Positions 47,901 to 60,727 of a stretch of DNA of 64,000 nt are shown here, one piece after another. The stretch covers positions 42,565-106,564 of the forward strand of contig KB302576.1 in assembly GCA_000328365.1 (NCBI GenBank), given 5' to 3'. Numbering within the stretch: position 1 is the stretch's first letter; every line of letters begins with the position of its first letter. A program made the translations under genes and the position numbers. The stretch is from Capitella teleta. Taxonomy: Eukaryota; Annelida; Polychaeta; Capitellidae. The notes below the pieces were generated by a model. That model worked only from the letters and a program-made list of their open reading frames with translations, had not been told where the DNA came from and ran no database searches.

Positions 47901-48189
47901 CATCATGGGAGAAAATTTGCCAGGAGCACGGAGCGGCGTACTCAAGCAACTTCAAAGGCAGAACAAAGGCTGCCACCATCAAGTCACAGGTGGCCAAATT
48001 GACGATGTAGTAGTTGGTGACAGTTCGCATATGTTTGTTAGAATAGACCGTCCATATCACAAGCGCATTGCCGGCGACTGACATTGTCATTATTAAAACA
48101 TAGAGAGTAACAAATACAGATAAGACCCAATGTTGCTGGGTATAATCCGAGTATTCGTAGGCAAACGTATCGCACATATTGTATGCCAT
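44965..48189 (-). CDS. Rhodopsin-family neuropeptide GPCR, trissin-receptor-like
   Basis: Three exons on the minus strand: 48189-47819, 46194-45789 and 45735-44965, joining in phase to 515 aa. Start chosen at the GCCATGG context, 48189. Seven-TM landmarks: GNALVIW in TM1 (Asn41), NLATCD in TM2 (Asp69), Cys99 at the top of TM3 with Cys183 in ECL2, ERF (123-125) in place of DRY, Trp151 in TM4, SWSP (274-277) in place of CWxP in TM6, and NPLIY (316-320) in TM7. A cysteine-rich juxtamembrane segment (LIRLCYCGD) could be palmitoylated. The long, about 180-residue C-tail is Ser/His/Cys-rich. TM2-TM4 and ECL2 ([23 protein letters not shown]) most resemble trissin receptors as I remember them. Class A peptide receptor is certain; the ligand is inference. 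Donor of exon 2 is a weak AAG|GTCGGT. Confidence 0.9.
45790..47818 (-). other. GPCR intron 1 (46195-47818) region
   Basis: Intron 1, between the exon ending at 47819 (GTAAGT donor) and the acceptor TTTCCAG before 46194, is about 1.6 kb and holds nothing recognisable. Intron 2 (45736-45788) is only 53 bp. Confidence 0.75.
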
Positions 48190-48232
48190 GGCTGGAGGTG
48201 TGTAGGGTGGTTGAGGAGAGGGTCGCGCTGGG

Positions 48233-48240
48233 CTTAAATA
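48233..48240 (-). promoter_or_regulatory. Possible TATA-like element of the GPCR gene
   Basis: Minus strand reads TATTTAAG, 44-51 nt upstream of the chosen ATG. If used, the 5' UTR would be very short. A 5' UTR intron further upstream is equally possible. Confidence 0.2.
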
Positions 48241-49683
48241 CCCTCTGCTATTCAGCGGCTGGCTGCGAAATTCTCCGCGGCGCAGGATCTCAGGAAACGA
48301 CAATGCTCAACGTGTTTGAAAAATTGGCCCAGATGATGAGAAATGGTTGACAGGTGGATATTGTCAACGTGGGCGAGCGAGAGGGTAGATGAGAGGTCAA
48401 ATGTTGATGATGATATAACATTGGAGTGGCTTCTCTTAATGGAAAAGTGCTTGGTAAACAATGTATCAATTATTATGGGAATATCGAGCATTTACAGAAA
48501 TACCTCCAGAAATCGCAACAACAAAAAAAGAAAAAAAGAAACATGAAGCCTTAGCTGTAGAATTTTTATGGAGAATTCCAAGAAGGAAAGCAAATCGTCA
48601 AAAAAAAAAAAAGATAAGAGAAATCCACGAAAAAAAAAAACAAACAAACAAAAAAAAAACAAAAAAAAAACGAGAAAAGTTGAGAAATCGGATAAAAATG
48701 GCCAAGTGACGCTTGAAATGGATTTCGACTGAACACAGACAAATATTTTGAAATGTGTCATTTCCTTCAAGCACTCGACAGTGCACGCTTCACTCTATTA
48801 ATTAATACAAATATCAAAATTCACATGATTCGAGATAATGATTTATGCGATTAATTGCGTCATTTACCACCATTACCTTGATCTTAGAGAAAATTGCTTT
48901 AAACTCCGTAATTAGTAGGGTGTATATTCTAACAATATACTGTCTCAATTTCAATGTATAACAACTGAGATATGGGTCTTTGAGTATATTGTAATTACTA
49001 TTATGCAATATTACGCAAGAATGTTGTAACTTAGCTAGCGCAGACTAACCGATTACGAAGTAGCCGATTACGAGAAGAATGAAATCACACACTGAAAAGG
49101 TGTAAAATGAAATGCTGACATTTCTATGTTTCTGACTATAACACGGTTTCCATTGCTTACATTCAAGTCACTGAAGCACTGTCCGAAACAGAGAAACACC
49201 AGCAGACGAACATTGTCTCAGACATAATATACAAAGAAAGAAATAGTCAGCGCACGCAATCCTCGATTAAAAAGGATTAATTCTTTGCCGAAATTAACAC
49301 AAGCACAGGAAAGAGATGAAAATTAATCACGGGAAAAGTGAAAAAATAAAATAAAATCAATACATACATAAGGACATAATTATCATCTCGCCTGTACAAG
49401 ACAAAATTATAATTAAAGCTTTTTTTTAATTATTAACTTCTGAAACGCTCACAGAATGATTTCTTCCTCTCCTATCTTCTGGCCCTTAATAGAAAGGGAA
49501 GTTGCCTCAGCCCATTGCCCTAAAGGGATTACAACCAGGAAATGACTTATTTGCTCTCTAAATCAACTGATATCAAAGACTCCGCAGTGAGAAACTATCC
49601 GTTATCTTACAATAGATATGGAGACTAGCTTCCTATAATTCTTAGCATAGGACTAGGAAGAACGCTCTCTTTTTTTCACACGA

Positions 49684-49941
<258 letters not shown>

Positions 49942-49960
49942 CACCATAACGAGCATTTAC

Positions 49961-50057
49961 AAAAAAACCGTCAAAAAACCGTCAAAAATCGTCAAAAAAC
50001 GTCAAAAACCGTGTCAAAAACCGTCAAAAAACCGTCAAAAACCGTCAAAAACCGTTC
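49961..50057. repeat. ACCGTCAAAAA minisatellite
   Basis: About nine imperfect tandem units of roughly 10-12 bp with the core CCGTCAAAAA, directly after the (AAT)n array. Confidence 0.9.
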
Positions 50058-53000
50058 AGAAAACCCGACATTGCTATTTCACTAAAAGTATAATCGCCTT
50101 TTTGTGACCTACAGGACTGCATGTTTTGGAAAATAAATATGATACATGATATCTGATTCTGGTTCGAATGAAGGTAGAAGAATGATCTCTTTTGTACACA
50201 ATGGGAAGGCAGGCCGTTGTCCAATCGGGTATATTATAGCACGTCAGCCTCCGTATCAGATTCTAGTCTTTAGATAACTCGGGAGACGGATACATTAAAT
50301 TACATAACTTAGAGTTTATTTCAGACTCTTTAGTTTTCCGAGACATGACAAAATGACGAATGACCATGGAAACATAAGATGAGAGAAAGTTGAATTTCAA
50401 TTTCTACTGTTAATTGTAAATAAAGAGCTACTATAATGAGCCTATTGCCCAGTAATACTAGCACAAAGTTATGCAATGATAGTTTGCATCAAAAGCAGGA
50501 TCTGTCCTCGTGTTAACCTTAACTCTCGAGTACAAGTGGTTTTTGGTGCTTCCCCACACACCTCCCATGGTGAGGACTCTCAGCTGAATCAACTAAGATC
50601 CACGCACGGATCAAGTTATCGTGAACATAGCTCTTGGACTGAGTCTTGGGTAATCCGTTACACGTGTATATGCAATGATTCATCTTTCCTATACGTGTAC
50701 TTTATACAATTATCAGAGGAATTGAACTGTATTTCATGGGTGAATATATCTAAAATATACCGGTAGTGACCAGGTTGCTGACATTTAATTCGATTCCAGT
50801 TTGAAAACAGCCGGATAAATAGAATAGCCGGATTACATAACCAGTTTACTATTGCACAAGAGTGATTTGTTACCCGAAATCAAGGGAGATGTAATGATTA
50901 ACGAGGTTTGTACCAAGATTGGTCGCAGTTCACTCTATATTGGGATCTCTGTCTTGTGTAGAATGGCGAATGAAGATTCATTTTATTTCTGTTTAACAAC
51001 AGGAGGAAAGATCTGGGTCCATATAATATGGCCTTTTGTTTGCTCTCATGCTAATACAGAAGCGGCACAAATAGCAATAGCCAATAGTCTCTGGCAGAAG
51101 CGAAGTTCTTTATGATACAAGTTACATGGACAGTGATATGTCAATTACTAGGTGGCCATCTATCGGCACGGGCTTCTGGCAAGGACAGCTTTCCGTGTCG
51201 ATTTCAGCTGTTTGGCGAGTCAATTACGGCGCTCTAGAGAGGACCAAGCGGGGCAGAACCCACAAAAAATGTCCTCCTTGAGACCTTGACATTGCGCTCC
51301 CTGACATTTCGGATATAAGAGCCACTCCCCCACGCTTATAAAATATCCACAAGACCGTCCTGCGATATTTGAGACACACATATATTAAATACAAAAACGT
51401 CAAGGTGAAAAAATGCTTTGATATTCATCCTCTTGGCAATTGATGAGCATAGATATTGATGAGCAGCTGCAAGCACGTACAACATGGTAGGCATTCCTAA
51501 TGATAGGATTAGAAGACAAGTGTAGGGATTGAATGAAACGAAGATTTCTATTGCAATGCTGTTGTTTACAGGGGATATCTTCACATAATAGAGGAAGGAG
51601 ATTGCCAGATGTTCTATATGGGAGGTGCAATAAGCATCGCAAGGATTTGCGTCAGAATACATTTAAAAAATCCATTGAAAGGTCAATCATCTTGATACTC
51701 TACTATAATATATGTAGATTCTTCATAAACTCAGCAATTTCTGCACGCTGAACAGTAAATTGCATGATCTAAATAACATTTAATTTGTATATCGGATTTC
51801 AAGATGGTTGATCATCAATGCATATTAATTTTCAGAAAAATAGTCTAGCTATTGCAGAGACAAGCATAAGTATGTGATGGAGATGGAATACGCTATGCAG
51901 TAGATCACACGATTTACACATAGAAGTGTGCATGTTATTGCATAATTATATAATACTGTAGCCCAGATCAGTTGTCACCGTGTGGCTAGGAACAATCTTT
52001 ACCATGCTTTGGATCATGTGCTCTGTTTCATCACAATCAAGAGATGTAATACATGGGTTGGCTGTGGTTTGTGTATAATGTAGCCAACACGGGGGATCCG
52101 AATTCCTCCCCCATGAGATCCATAAGCCAAGAGCAAAAGTGCTTCCCCACTTTCCCTGATTGATGAATCAACATCGCTTCGTTTGCATTGTGAGACGTGA
52201 AAAGAGGAAGGGGGTATGGGGTTAAAGAGTGGGGCAAGGGAAGGATGTGGGTGGGATATAATATTGAAAGATATCTCTGATTATGGTTAGCATTTACTTT
52301 CAACTCCATGTATTGAGGGATCTGAGCCTTCTGGCTTGATACCTCGTTGATGGATTCCGTGCCCGGAGCAGTGATCAGGCTATTATGAATTGCTCGGTGT
52401 CAGAATTGGGTATCTGTTTAGACGTAGACATATTGATTGGCCTTTTTGTCCGCAGAGTGTTCATCGAGTGATACGTTGCTTAATCATGATGGACGCTGAA
52501 GGAATCATATAGTTAACAATTGGGTCTCAATATGAGTTACCTTCATACCTTACCTTATATCAGCGATTAAACACCACAATTAATTATAAATGACTCACCT
52601 TTAGCCACGTCTATATTAATCAATTGTGTCGTTTGCACTTAGACATTACACGAAACATATTATCTAGGTCACTAACGCATGTAACCACGGTCTAGTGACT
52701 CTAGTTTGTGTCACTGATGACACCTATGTCTTGATGAAACCACCTGAAGGGTCCTAATTGACGAAAGCATCATCTTAGCACGACTGCCATGTCAAGTCCT
52801 TTGATGACTGCAACCCAGAAAAGGGAACAGGCACGAATCACAAATCTGCTCAATATAAATGCTATTGTATTATGGTTATTATTAGTCTGTTCCCTCCCCA
52901 AACATTTATAAGGGTTACGCCGAATAAACCGGTATTATCAATTATCGAGCATAGCAGCTAGTAGGCCTGCATATATCATATTAAAATTGCAAACAGAAGT

Positions 53001-53810
53001 CAAATATTGTCATACTGGTAACCCTCCTCTGTATGTATTCACGCTGAAGCCGCCAACAATACCCTAAAATAGGTAGCAAGATAGGGACGTTTATAGTATG
53101 TTCATTGCACCGAATGATCTCTTTTGTTGCGCTGATAATTGGCTTATTGTTCGCACGTGGGAGACTACCAGAGCATGATTGTACAGTAGACTGAGTCTGG
53201 GGACGTTTGTACTTGTATTGAGACATATCATTCTCTCATAGTATTGTGATTAGAGTTTGGCAAGTTCAGGAGGTTTGAGTTAAAGAATCTAACATGTGCC
53301 AGCTGCATTTAGAAGCCGAATCGATCCTACCCTTGGAAGATAACATGGTTATAATGCCTCGTTTGTACTTTGCAGCTAATGGATTTCGTTACTGTGTCCA
53401 GGTTTTGCTAAACGTTTTATCATTATCAAATGAAAGTCCTCTCTGCACTTGTGTTTAGAGCTTGTTCTTGTACATCTCCATGCTATAACTATTCCCTTTG
53501 TACGCATTAATACAGGAAATGCAGTGTATGTGTAACACCCAGTTGACAGCTCCAGTGGTATGACCGTCGTCTGCTCGTTAGACAATAAAGTATAGCAGCT
53601 ACTAGAGTTCTACGACTCGTGGAAAGCTACGTATTAGAGTCCTGACAAGGCGGATAAATAATGGAGCCGAATTTAGAAGCACGAGGTTTTGAAAGCTTGA
53701 TGTCTGAAGCTCTTTGGTTGTTTCTAAAGAATAGGAATTTCTGGTTGTAGTGTATCCCAAGTGATTGAACTCTGCTGCCAAAGTATTTCAGTCTCGGGAC
53801 TCCACCCAAC

Positions 53811-54138
53811 CCATTCGGATGATGCGGGCGCCAGAACAGAAGGCTTGGGACCAGAGTACCCCCCCTCCTCCAACTCTTATTGATAAATCCCCATAGTTCT
53901 TTATCCTGCATACCACCATAGACAGTAGTACACAGCGCCCGGCCTTGTTACGCAGTTGGGCAGCACTGCAGAGTCACCGAAGAATTACAATTATAACGAA
54001 TTACAATCATAATTCACAATCTTAACGCCCGTGGCCTGATCGGGTCTCAAACCCGGGACCTCGACTCTCACGGTCGGCATAGGAATGATAGGCTTGAAGT
54101 CAGCCGGTTTAACCCACTGAGTTATTCGGTACCTCCGG
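53811..54138 (-). mobile_element. tRNA-derived SINE, copy 3 (fullest)
   Basis: Read on the minus strand it starts GGAGGTACCGAATAACTCAG with A box (ATAACTCAGTGGGTTAA), then B box GGGTTTGAGACCC, then the same body and tail as copies 1 and 2, ending near CATCCGAATGGG. The head looks like a tRNA with a long variable region (Ser/Leu type is possible). Comparable in style to echinoderm SURF-type SINEs, but identity to a named family was not tested. Confidence 0.9.
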
Positions 54139-54648
54139 AATTAGCGTGTGTAACCAACCACCCCAGAAGCATGACGTGTACCTTGAACGAACAGGTGTTA
54201 ACAAAGGCGCAGAGCAGGGAAAGGGCAGGTGCTTTTCAAGTCCTGTTTACGTGCGAGTGGGTGTCCTTCCTGGAGAGGAAGTTTGTTGACTCTCATTTAT
54301 TCCTAAGAAGCCGTCCTCGCCAAAGGCCACCATCCCCTCTTTTCATTCTCTGCAACTCGGACCTCGGCCTTCGCGATCTCGACCTCTCTAGCAATCAACC
54401 AGAAAGTTTTTCTTCTGTTGTTAAATGTTAATGTATAGATTAACAGTGTGCTTGGCGTATGACCTGTTGACCTGTTTTGAACCTTTTCGGGTGACAGGAG
54501 GAGCTTTAATGGACACTTACATATTGTTTATTTACATATTGCTTAATATATTATCCTGTGGTCACACAGAGGGGATCAAAAGTGGTCTATCTACTAAAAA
54601 TTTCAATGCTTTTCACTTGCAGTGCACTTTTCTGATAAAGTGGATAGT

Positions 54649-54870
54649 TTGACATTTCATGCTGCTATTCCTTTCATTTCTATCTCAATTTTGTCGACAT
54701 TGGTGCCGATTTATCTCAATCAAAAGAGTGCACCCAACATTCGGAGATATTTTGATTATTTTCCCTTTCAGCCCCGGACCATGGATGAGCATCATTTGGA
54801 TGCCCAAATAAGGCATCACTTTCAGCACGCGGGTTTGAACCTGGTGTCAGCAATAAGAGAGAGAACTCAG
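54649..54870. repeat. Diverged interspersed repeat, copy 2
   Basis: Same orientation as the copy at 4187-4370, with the same ordered blocks. The 167-codon open frame over this stretch (54622-55125) overlaps the repeat and is not convincing as a host gene. Confidence 0.75.
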
Positions 54871-55611
54871 AGAAGTGACAGTGTTGGCGATCAGAGCTGC
54901 CGCGGAGAAGAGAGTCAAGAGCGAGGCACGCAGCATCCAAGGCAGCAACGATATAGTCAAATACGTGGAAATCATCGAAATGTTTTGAAGAATTCGCTAA
55001 ACATGCAAGGACGTTGTGTAGTTTTCTTTGGACGAAAAAGAAAAGTCGTGTTTGATAGAATTATATGGAACGTAGTAAAATCCACTGACATATTCAAAAA
55101 ATGTTTTGATTTCATTTGGCGATAACATGTATGCCTGCTTATTCGCGACTTCGAGCTGCTCAGCGCTGAGCGACGACTGCGCGCTGTGATGTGATCTTGT
55201 TAATGCGATGTTTCTGGGAATATATATTTGCCATAAAATGACCCGGTAAAAGCCCTGAAATACATGACAAGAGGCTTCTCCGACTATATACGGAAACAAA
55301 ATCTTGATTTAGCCAGCGCCTTCACCGAAAACCCCTGTTTGTAATCAAACGTTAGCTCCCCCATGCAGGGAAAGTCTGCTGAATGGCAACTCCTCCGCGA
55401 TAATGTTTGGAATGCCTTTTACACACTTTTCATCACACGGAATATTTATTTATATCGATGTGTAGATCCTCATTATGCTTAGCATGTAATATGGTAACAC
55501 TAGCCCCATAATAACCTAGACAATCAATATCAGGCATTTATTTGTTTGAATAATTTATAAATTTTAGCAAATTTAAAATGTTTGTTTTTAACATGGAGTA
55601 GATAAGACTAC

Positions 55612-55629
55612 TTTTGGCCCACTCTGTAT
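55612..55629. mobile_element. Mariner-like terminal repeat, orphan end (second)
   Basis: TTTTGGCCCACTCTG then TA is a close relative of the end at 4718, in the same orientation. It lies downstream of the second copy of the shared repeat, as 4718 lies downstream of the first. So both may be parts of one decayed non-autonomous element. Confidence 0.35.
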
Positions 55630-56182
55630 AAATGCTCCCACCTTCTCGGTATTACCAAGTGAACAATTCTTGGTATGATTACCGTGCATATAGTTAAGCA
55701 GCCGTTCAATAGGGATGGACGGAAATCTTCATACTCTAATAATAGAATGCATAATTTACGTCCTTCATTGAAGGCTTCCTCAAATTAACAGAACAAGCAT
55801 ATAAAACAGAGCATTTGCAACAACATTTATTTATACATCAGATATACGACATCAACAAGAAACCTCGAGTTTTCATTGTGAATTGAATTAACATCAGTTG
55901 AGGTAAAATTAAAGCAGCTGTGACGTAATCGTATGTCGTATTCATTAATCCGAATCCACTCGGAGTAGCAAACCCTCGAGATCGACGCAGAGGTAAAGTC
56001 AGTAAATGAAAGCCCATTTTTTTAATTTTCAGTAATTACATCACCATCCGAATCATGCAAAATAATCCTCTCCTTGTTATTTTTGTGAAAATTCAAATTA
56101 CTTTGTGTCGTTATTGAGAAGAAGTTTTATTTTGCTGCAAACTTCAAATCGTACGTGATTAGTTTGGCGCCCGCCTATATAC

Positions 56183-56187
56183 CTCTT

Positions 56188-56234
<47 letters not shown>

Positions 56235-56240
56235 TTCTCT
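56183..56240. repeat. (CT)n microsatellite with TTT interruptions
   Basis: TCTCTCTCT runs broken by TTTC. Confidence 0.95.
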
Positions 56241-57496
56241 GTTCGTGCTGTCTAAGAGCTCTTCACACTTTCCATTCACAAACTGTCACCTCTGTAAATC
56301 GTTTGCTTTTAGCATGTTGATCAGCGACTTTGGAACGACTCACCAAAGGTCCTTTACACCTGTTCATGTCCTTTACACCTCCATCCATCAGTATTACCCA
56401 TCTCAGTTCTGCTCTATGTTGTTATCTCTATTTCTACTTATTACCTGAACAGTTTGTCCTCAATATAGGTGGAGAAGAATGTTATGTCTGTTTTACACTA
56501 AAAACCTAATTACCGCTTCTAATTACCTGAGTCTTTTTACTGTAAGAAACTTGCAAGCCTATTTTTAGAATATTGTTCCTGAGTTTGGCCTGTTGATCAG
56601 TAACACGAAGAAATAATAACTAATATTCTACTTCTTGAGTCGGTTCAGTGTCAATTAACAAATTACGTCTTGTGTATTAGCCAGGCGTGTTAGCTGCTCT
56701 TGGTATACGCTGCTGTAAAGTGGATGATTTATTGAGTCAGATAAGTAATTAAGATTCTGATGATCACTGAAAAATACTCCCATAAATCGATAGGCAACCA
56801 TCACTACTCGTAATATACTTGTTAACACATAACTCATGCAGTGCATACCTACGTTATTCTGTCTCTCATGTTAGGACTGCTTGGACAATGGAAATCAGCC
56901 GATCAAACTTGATTCGGTTAATTAATTCCGTCAATTAATACATGGATACCTGAATATTAATTGCACCCCCTGGCTCATTGCACTGTTGTTGGGGCTCGGT
57001 CAAGTGGGGATAAACATCCGAGGTAGGTGACACAGGGGTTGTCAAGGCTTCCCAATTGACATCTTCTCCTCACTGGTGAGTTAGCAAGTCAGAATGTTGA
57101 TCCCTGTTGCCAACCGTGCAATTATAATGAGTACTGTAACCATAGCAACCAGAACAATTCGTTAATATATCAAACGAACATCACAATAATTATGAGTTCA
57201 AGATGAACAGAAGAAAAATAATCTCTTCTCCAAGTTTACTCCATAAATATTGGCATTGTTGTGGATAAGGCATCGTACCTGTACGCCTTTTTGCCTTCGG
57301 GGTGTGCCCAGCATTGTATTATATTGAATGTAAGTGTCCTTCTGAATGTTCTTTGCCAAATAAAAAAATCAATAAAAAAAAACAATGTTCAATTGAATCA
57401 CGTACGGTATATGAAACCATTATGATGTTTTGCTGGCATCAATAAATTTGGTTTCCCTTTGGCTTTTAGTGTGAGATATTACCCTACGCACATGCA

Positions 57497-57838
57497 ATGC
57501 ATCACACAGGTGTATACGGATGCGTACACATTATAAAGGCCCTATATCAGACACATTACAATCAGATTAAACACGCTATATCGATCATACTTGAGGAGAC
57601 CTTTGTGGATATTCTTTTTGACGACCCAGAATGGCCAGCAAAGTTCCGGGAAAGCGCACAATATCATGATGCTTTAAAAGCTATACGCGTGGTTATAAGC
57701 GACGTAATTGACAATGGTTACAAGTTACATGTACACTCACTGTACTTGGAACGTTGCTGTCATGCAATATCTCAAAGAAAGCAAGGCCATTGCAAAAACA
57801 AAAAAAAATTGACAATACGATGGAGACTTTATCCTTGA
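57497..57838 (+). CDS. Unrecognised open frame, 113 codons
   Basis: Starts with ATG and reads like protein: an amphipathic helix-rich middle (QIKHAISIILEETFVDILFD), a charged central part and a basic C-terminus. No family was recognised and no signal peptide is present. A CACACAG acceptor-like site lies at 57504-57510, so it could be a terminal exon. Could also be a fragment of an old element. Confidence 0.3.
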   Translation: MHHTGVYGCVHIIKALYQTHYNQIKHAISIILEETFVDILFDDPEWPAKFRESAQYHDALKAIRVVISDVIDNGYKLHVHSLYLERCCHAISQRKQGHCKNKKKLTIRWRLYP

Positions 57839-60371
57839 ACATGTGAGTGCGTGTAGGTTAACTCTTTGCGAATAACAGCCTATTATCAAACATCTCCTTG
57901 GAAATAATTACCATTGATGGAATCACAATGTGCGCATTTAATCAAGCTTGAATCAAGATGCTAGTACTTGTAGGTTATAGCCCTTGGCTATGTATCTAAT
58001 ATCTGTTGAGAATCTGGCTACTGAGTCCCCCCCCTCGCCGTAAGTCACAACCGTTCGCATTCTGGCTGAGACAAAAGATAATTGAAAATGCTTGGTATGA
58101 GTGCAGAGGAGCCAAAGATGTTAAGATGAACTCAATTAATGGGTGTCGCTGCCACTGTTCAAAGTACACAATGACTGCTATATAATTATGATGTATTATA
58201 TCATGTGTATACACAACTATAGACGGGAAATAAATTGTATGAGATTATTTACTGAATGAGAAAGAAACATAGTACTTTACCTGTGAAACTTCCGGTAAGT
58301 GTGTATTTATACGTGTCTTAAATCTTAAAATTGGAACTTTATAAACAAAAACAAAATGCATATTCGTGTTTTATGGGCAGCGCTTGGAGCACTTCGGTGG
58401 ATATTGCGATATATAAAATGAATTATTTATTTATTTAATTTTTAAAATGTGAGACAGATTGACTTTGCTGCCGATATCTACTCCGTCGACTATATATAGA
58501 CACTGTAACCTATAGTCTCATCGTGCTTATTGTGAGTAATGAACAATTGGTTCAATAAATAAATAAAGTGGCACGAATTACCTTGATTCCAACCCACACA
58601 GAAAACCTCATCATTTGAAATTGACCATGAAAACGCCTTCATTTACCGGTTTAAATACATCACGATTCAGCTCTGATTTCGCGCGTGTTGGATGTACATG
58701 TAATATTATGCTGCATGTAATAAAGAACGAATGATTCTGATCCTTTCGAAGCAATACATAAGAGAGTTAGGACGACCCATTTTTTTCCACTAATGTTAAA
58801 GAAATATCCCAATAGACAATTTTCAAGCTGATTCACATAATCACCAGAATCGTTATGTTCTGCTATGTATTGAACATAATTAGATTGGGGGTTTTTTTTC
58901 CAACCCCAACCTTGCTCGGTTTTTAAGAAATGCATATTTTTCATGAAAATGCCTCTCAGTGTCTTTTTCATTATCAGTCAAATATTTGTTTTATATCGAC
59001 TATTTAATTATAATCAGAGCAACAAGCTTTGGACCTCCCAATGTACGTTAAGAGTTTCACAAGTATATTACATCGAATCTTAGTATGTGGATGTGGCACC
59101 AGCTCCATATTTGGGTGTGCTGAGTATTTGAGACTAAGTAAGCATAAATAGCTATATAAGTAAGAATGGTTCCTCTTCACTAAAATATGTATGTTTTAGT
59201 TAACTAAATATTTCGATTATTAGATGTTATTTGGAAAATATCAGCAATAATGTTGATGCATCAATCAATCAACCGAAGTGGATTAGAGGCAGGAAGCTGA
59301 GCTAAGCCCTTAACATCATTGCTGACAACTTCCCTTGTTTGCTCCTACGTATAGATCGATATACGCACTGCATGCATGGACACGTTCTAATTCCAGGGGC
59401 CTAGTTTTTCTTGAGTTAATTTGGATCCTGGATCTGTATCCGGGACCTTCTGGGTCTAAGGTCAAGAAAGATGGAAGGCTCAATCGACAGATTGAGCGGT
59501 GCATGGCCGCTTCTTTGGGATGATTGATACAATTGGTGCATGCCAACGCAAGCTTATCTTTCATGTTTGTATGTGATGGATTGTACTGTAATTCTCAGAA
59601 TTGATAGTAAGAGGCGTTAAGTAGCCAGAGCCAATAAGTCTCAAATTACGCAACAAAATAATAGGTTGGATAAGTGCACCTGGCATCTAGGTGTGTTGGT
59701 CTTCCGGTCTAGTGATGCCGTTCAATGATCTTGCTGACCTTTCCCTTTGTAATACCCAATTGCCCCACAATATTTTTCTCTTTGAACCCATATCTCAGCA
59801 GTGCTACAAATTCAGACCAATTGGCTGCATCAAGGTATCAAATAATGCTTTTAAAAGATGTGGTCCAAAATAGAGAGGGTAATCGCTGGATTTGATCAGG
59901 AGATATTAAGTGAAATGTCCGAAAATCTGAGATGAATTTTACAGCCAGAAATCTTGTCATTTTGGGGTGTGCATGTAACTTGCTCATAATGCGTGAGCTA
60001 TCGAAAAACTCAAACGACATCAAAATCGTCACGGATATGATGGAGATATAGCCATTCAAACAAAGAGGTTTCTCACAAGTAAAATATAGTCCATATTAAA
60101 TGTCAAATCTGCACTATACACTTCCAAGAGCAGGTGTGCAACTCCATTATTAGACGGGCAATAGCCTGAAGGGGCGTAAAAAAGTTCATTTCGGTCCTTA
60201 TTGCATTGCCACGGGTGTGATGTTTCTCCAGAATTGAGAACGGCCACAACCCCACCCCTCCTCCCAGGTACATTGACCGACCTCCCAATTTTCGGACATG
60301 GACCAGCAAGTCCATTGAAAGATTTCTGAAGCACATATTACCCAGGACTCAAATCCTTTTTTTTTTTTTTT
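57839..60371. other. Intergenic DNA
   Basis: Nothing recognised beyond AT-rich DNA and short random frames. Confidence 0.6.
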
Positions 60372-60632
60372 ATGAGTCACGTTCTATTGCCAGTGTATTG
60401 TGTCCCGAAGGCTGATCCACCTAATCGGCACGGTAGCCCCTCGTCAGATTCTGTTCTGTCTCCATCACAAACCAGCTCCACTTCAAGTCAACCATCGACT
60501 CTTTACACTCGTGTGATGCCAGACAAAGTCGGCAAAACCTTATTTTCTGCATCGGGGCTCAGTCCACGCGCAGACGTCTTCCGATCACTACCTCTGATTC
60601 AACCCAAAACCGCTATAGACACAAGTGTATAG
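60372..60632 (+). CDS. Unrecognised open frame, possible terminal exon
   Basis: An 86-codon frame preceded by a T tract (60357-60371). The composition is coding-like, with a Ser/Pro/Thr-rich disordered segment (SPSSDSVLSPSQTSSTSSQ) followed by TLYTRVMPDKVGKTLFSASG. The ATG at 60372 follows the T tract directly, so it might continue an upstream exon. No domain recognised. Confidence 0.3.
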   Translation: MSHVLLPVYCVPKADPPNRHGSPSSDSVLSPSQTSSTSSQPSTLYTRVMPDKVGKTLFSASGLSPRADVFRSLPLIQPKTAIDTSV

Positions 60633-60687
60633 GGCTATATTTTAATACATGCATCTACATCTCAATTTCTATATACTCAACCAAAAA

Positions 60688-60727
60688 ATCAATCAACCAA
60701 TCAATCAATAAATCAATCAATCAATCA
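60688..60727. repeat. (ATCA)n microsatellite
   Basis: Repeated ATCA tetranucleotides, imperfect. Confidence 0.9.

Larger units (their letters stand above)
54139..57496. other. Intergenic DNA
   Basis: Contains the shared repeat (54649-54870), the second mariner-like end (about 55612) and a CT microsatellite (56183-56240). The frame at 54171-54431, just after SINE copy 3, has no recognisable product. Confidence 0.6.

Noticed and set aside
51336-51662. Hydrophobic minus-strand 108-codon frame resembling a receptor fragment
   Set aside because: No conserved motif or splice context, and AT-rich DNA yields hydrophobic frames by chance.
54622-55125. 167-codon frame as a host gene
   Set aside because: Overlaps the dispersed repeat shared with 4187-4370 and has no recognisable domain.
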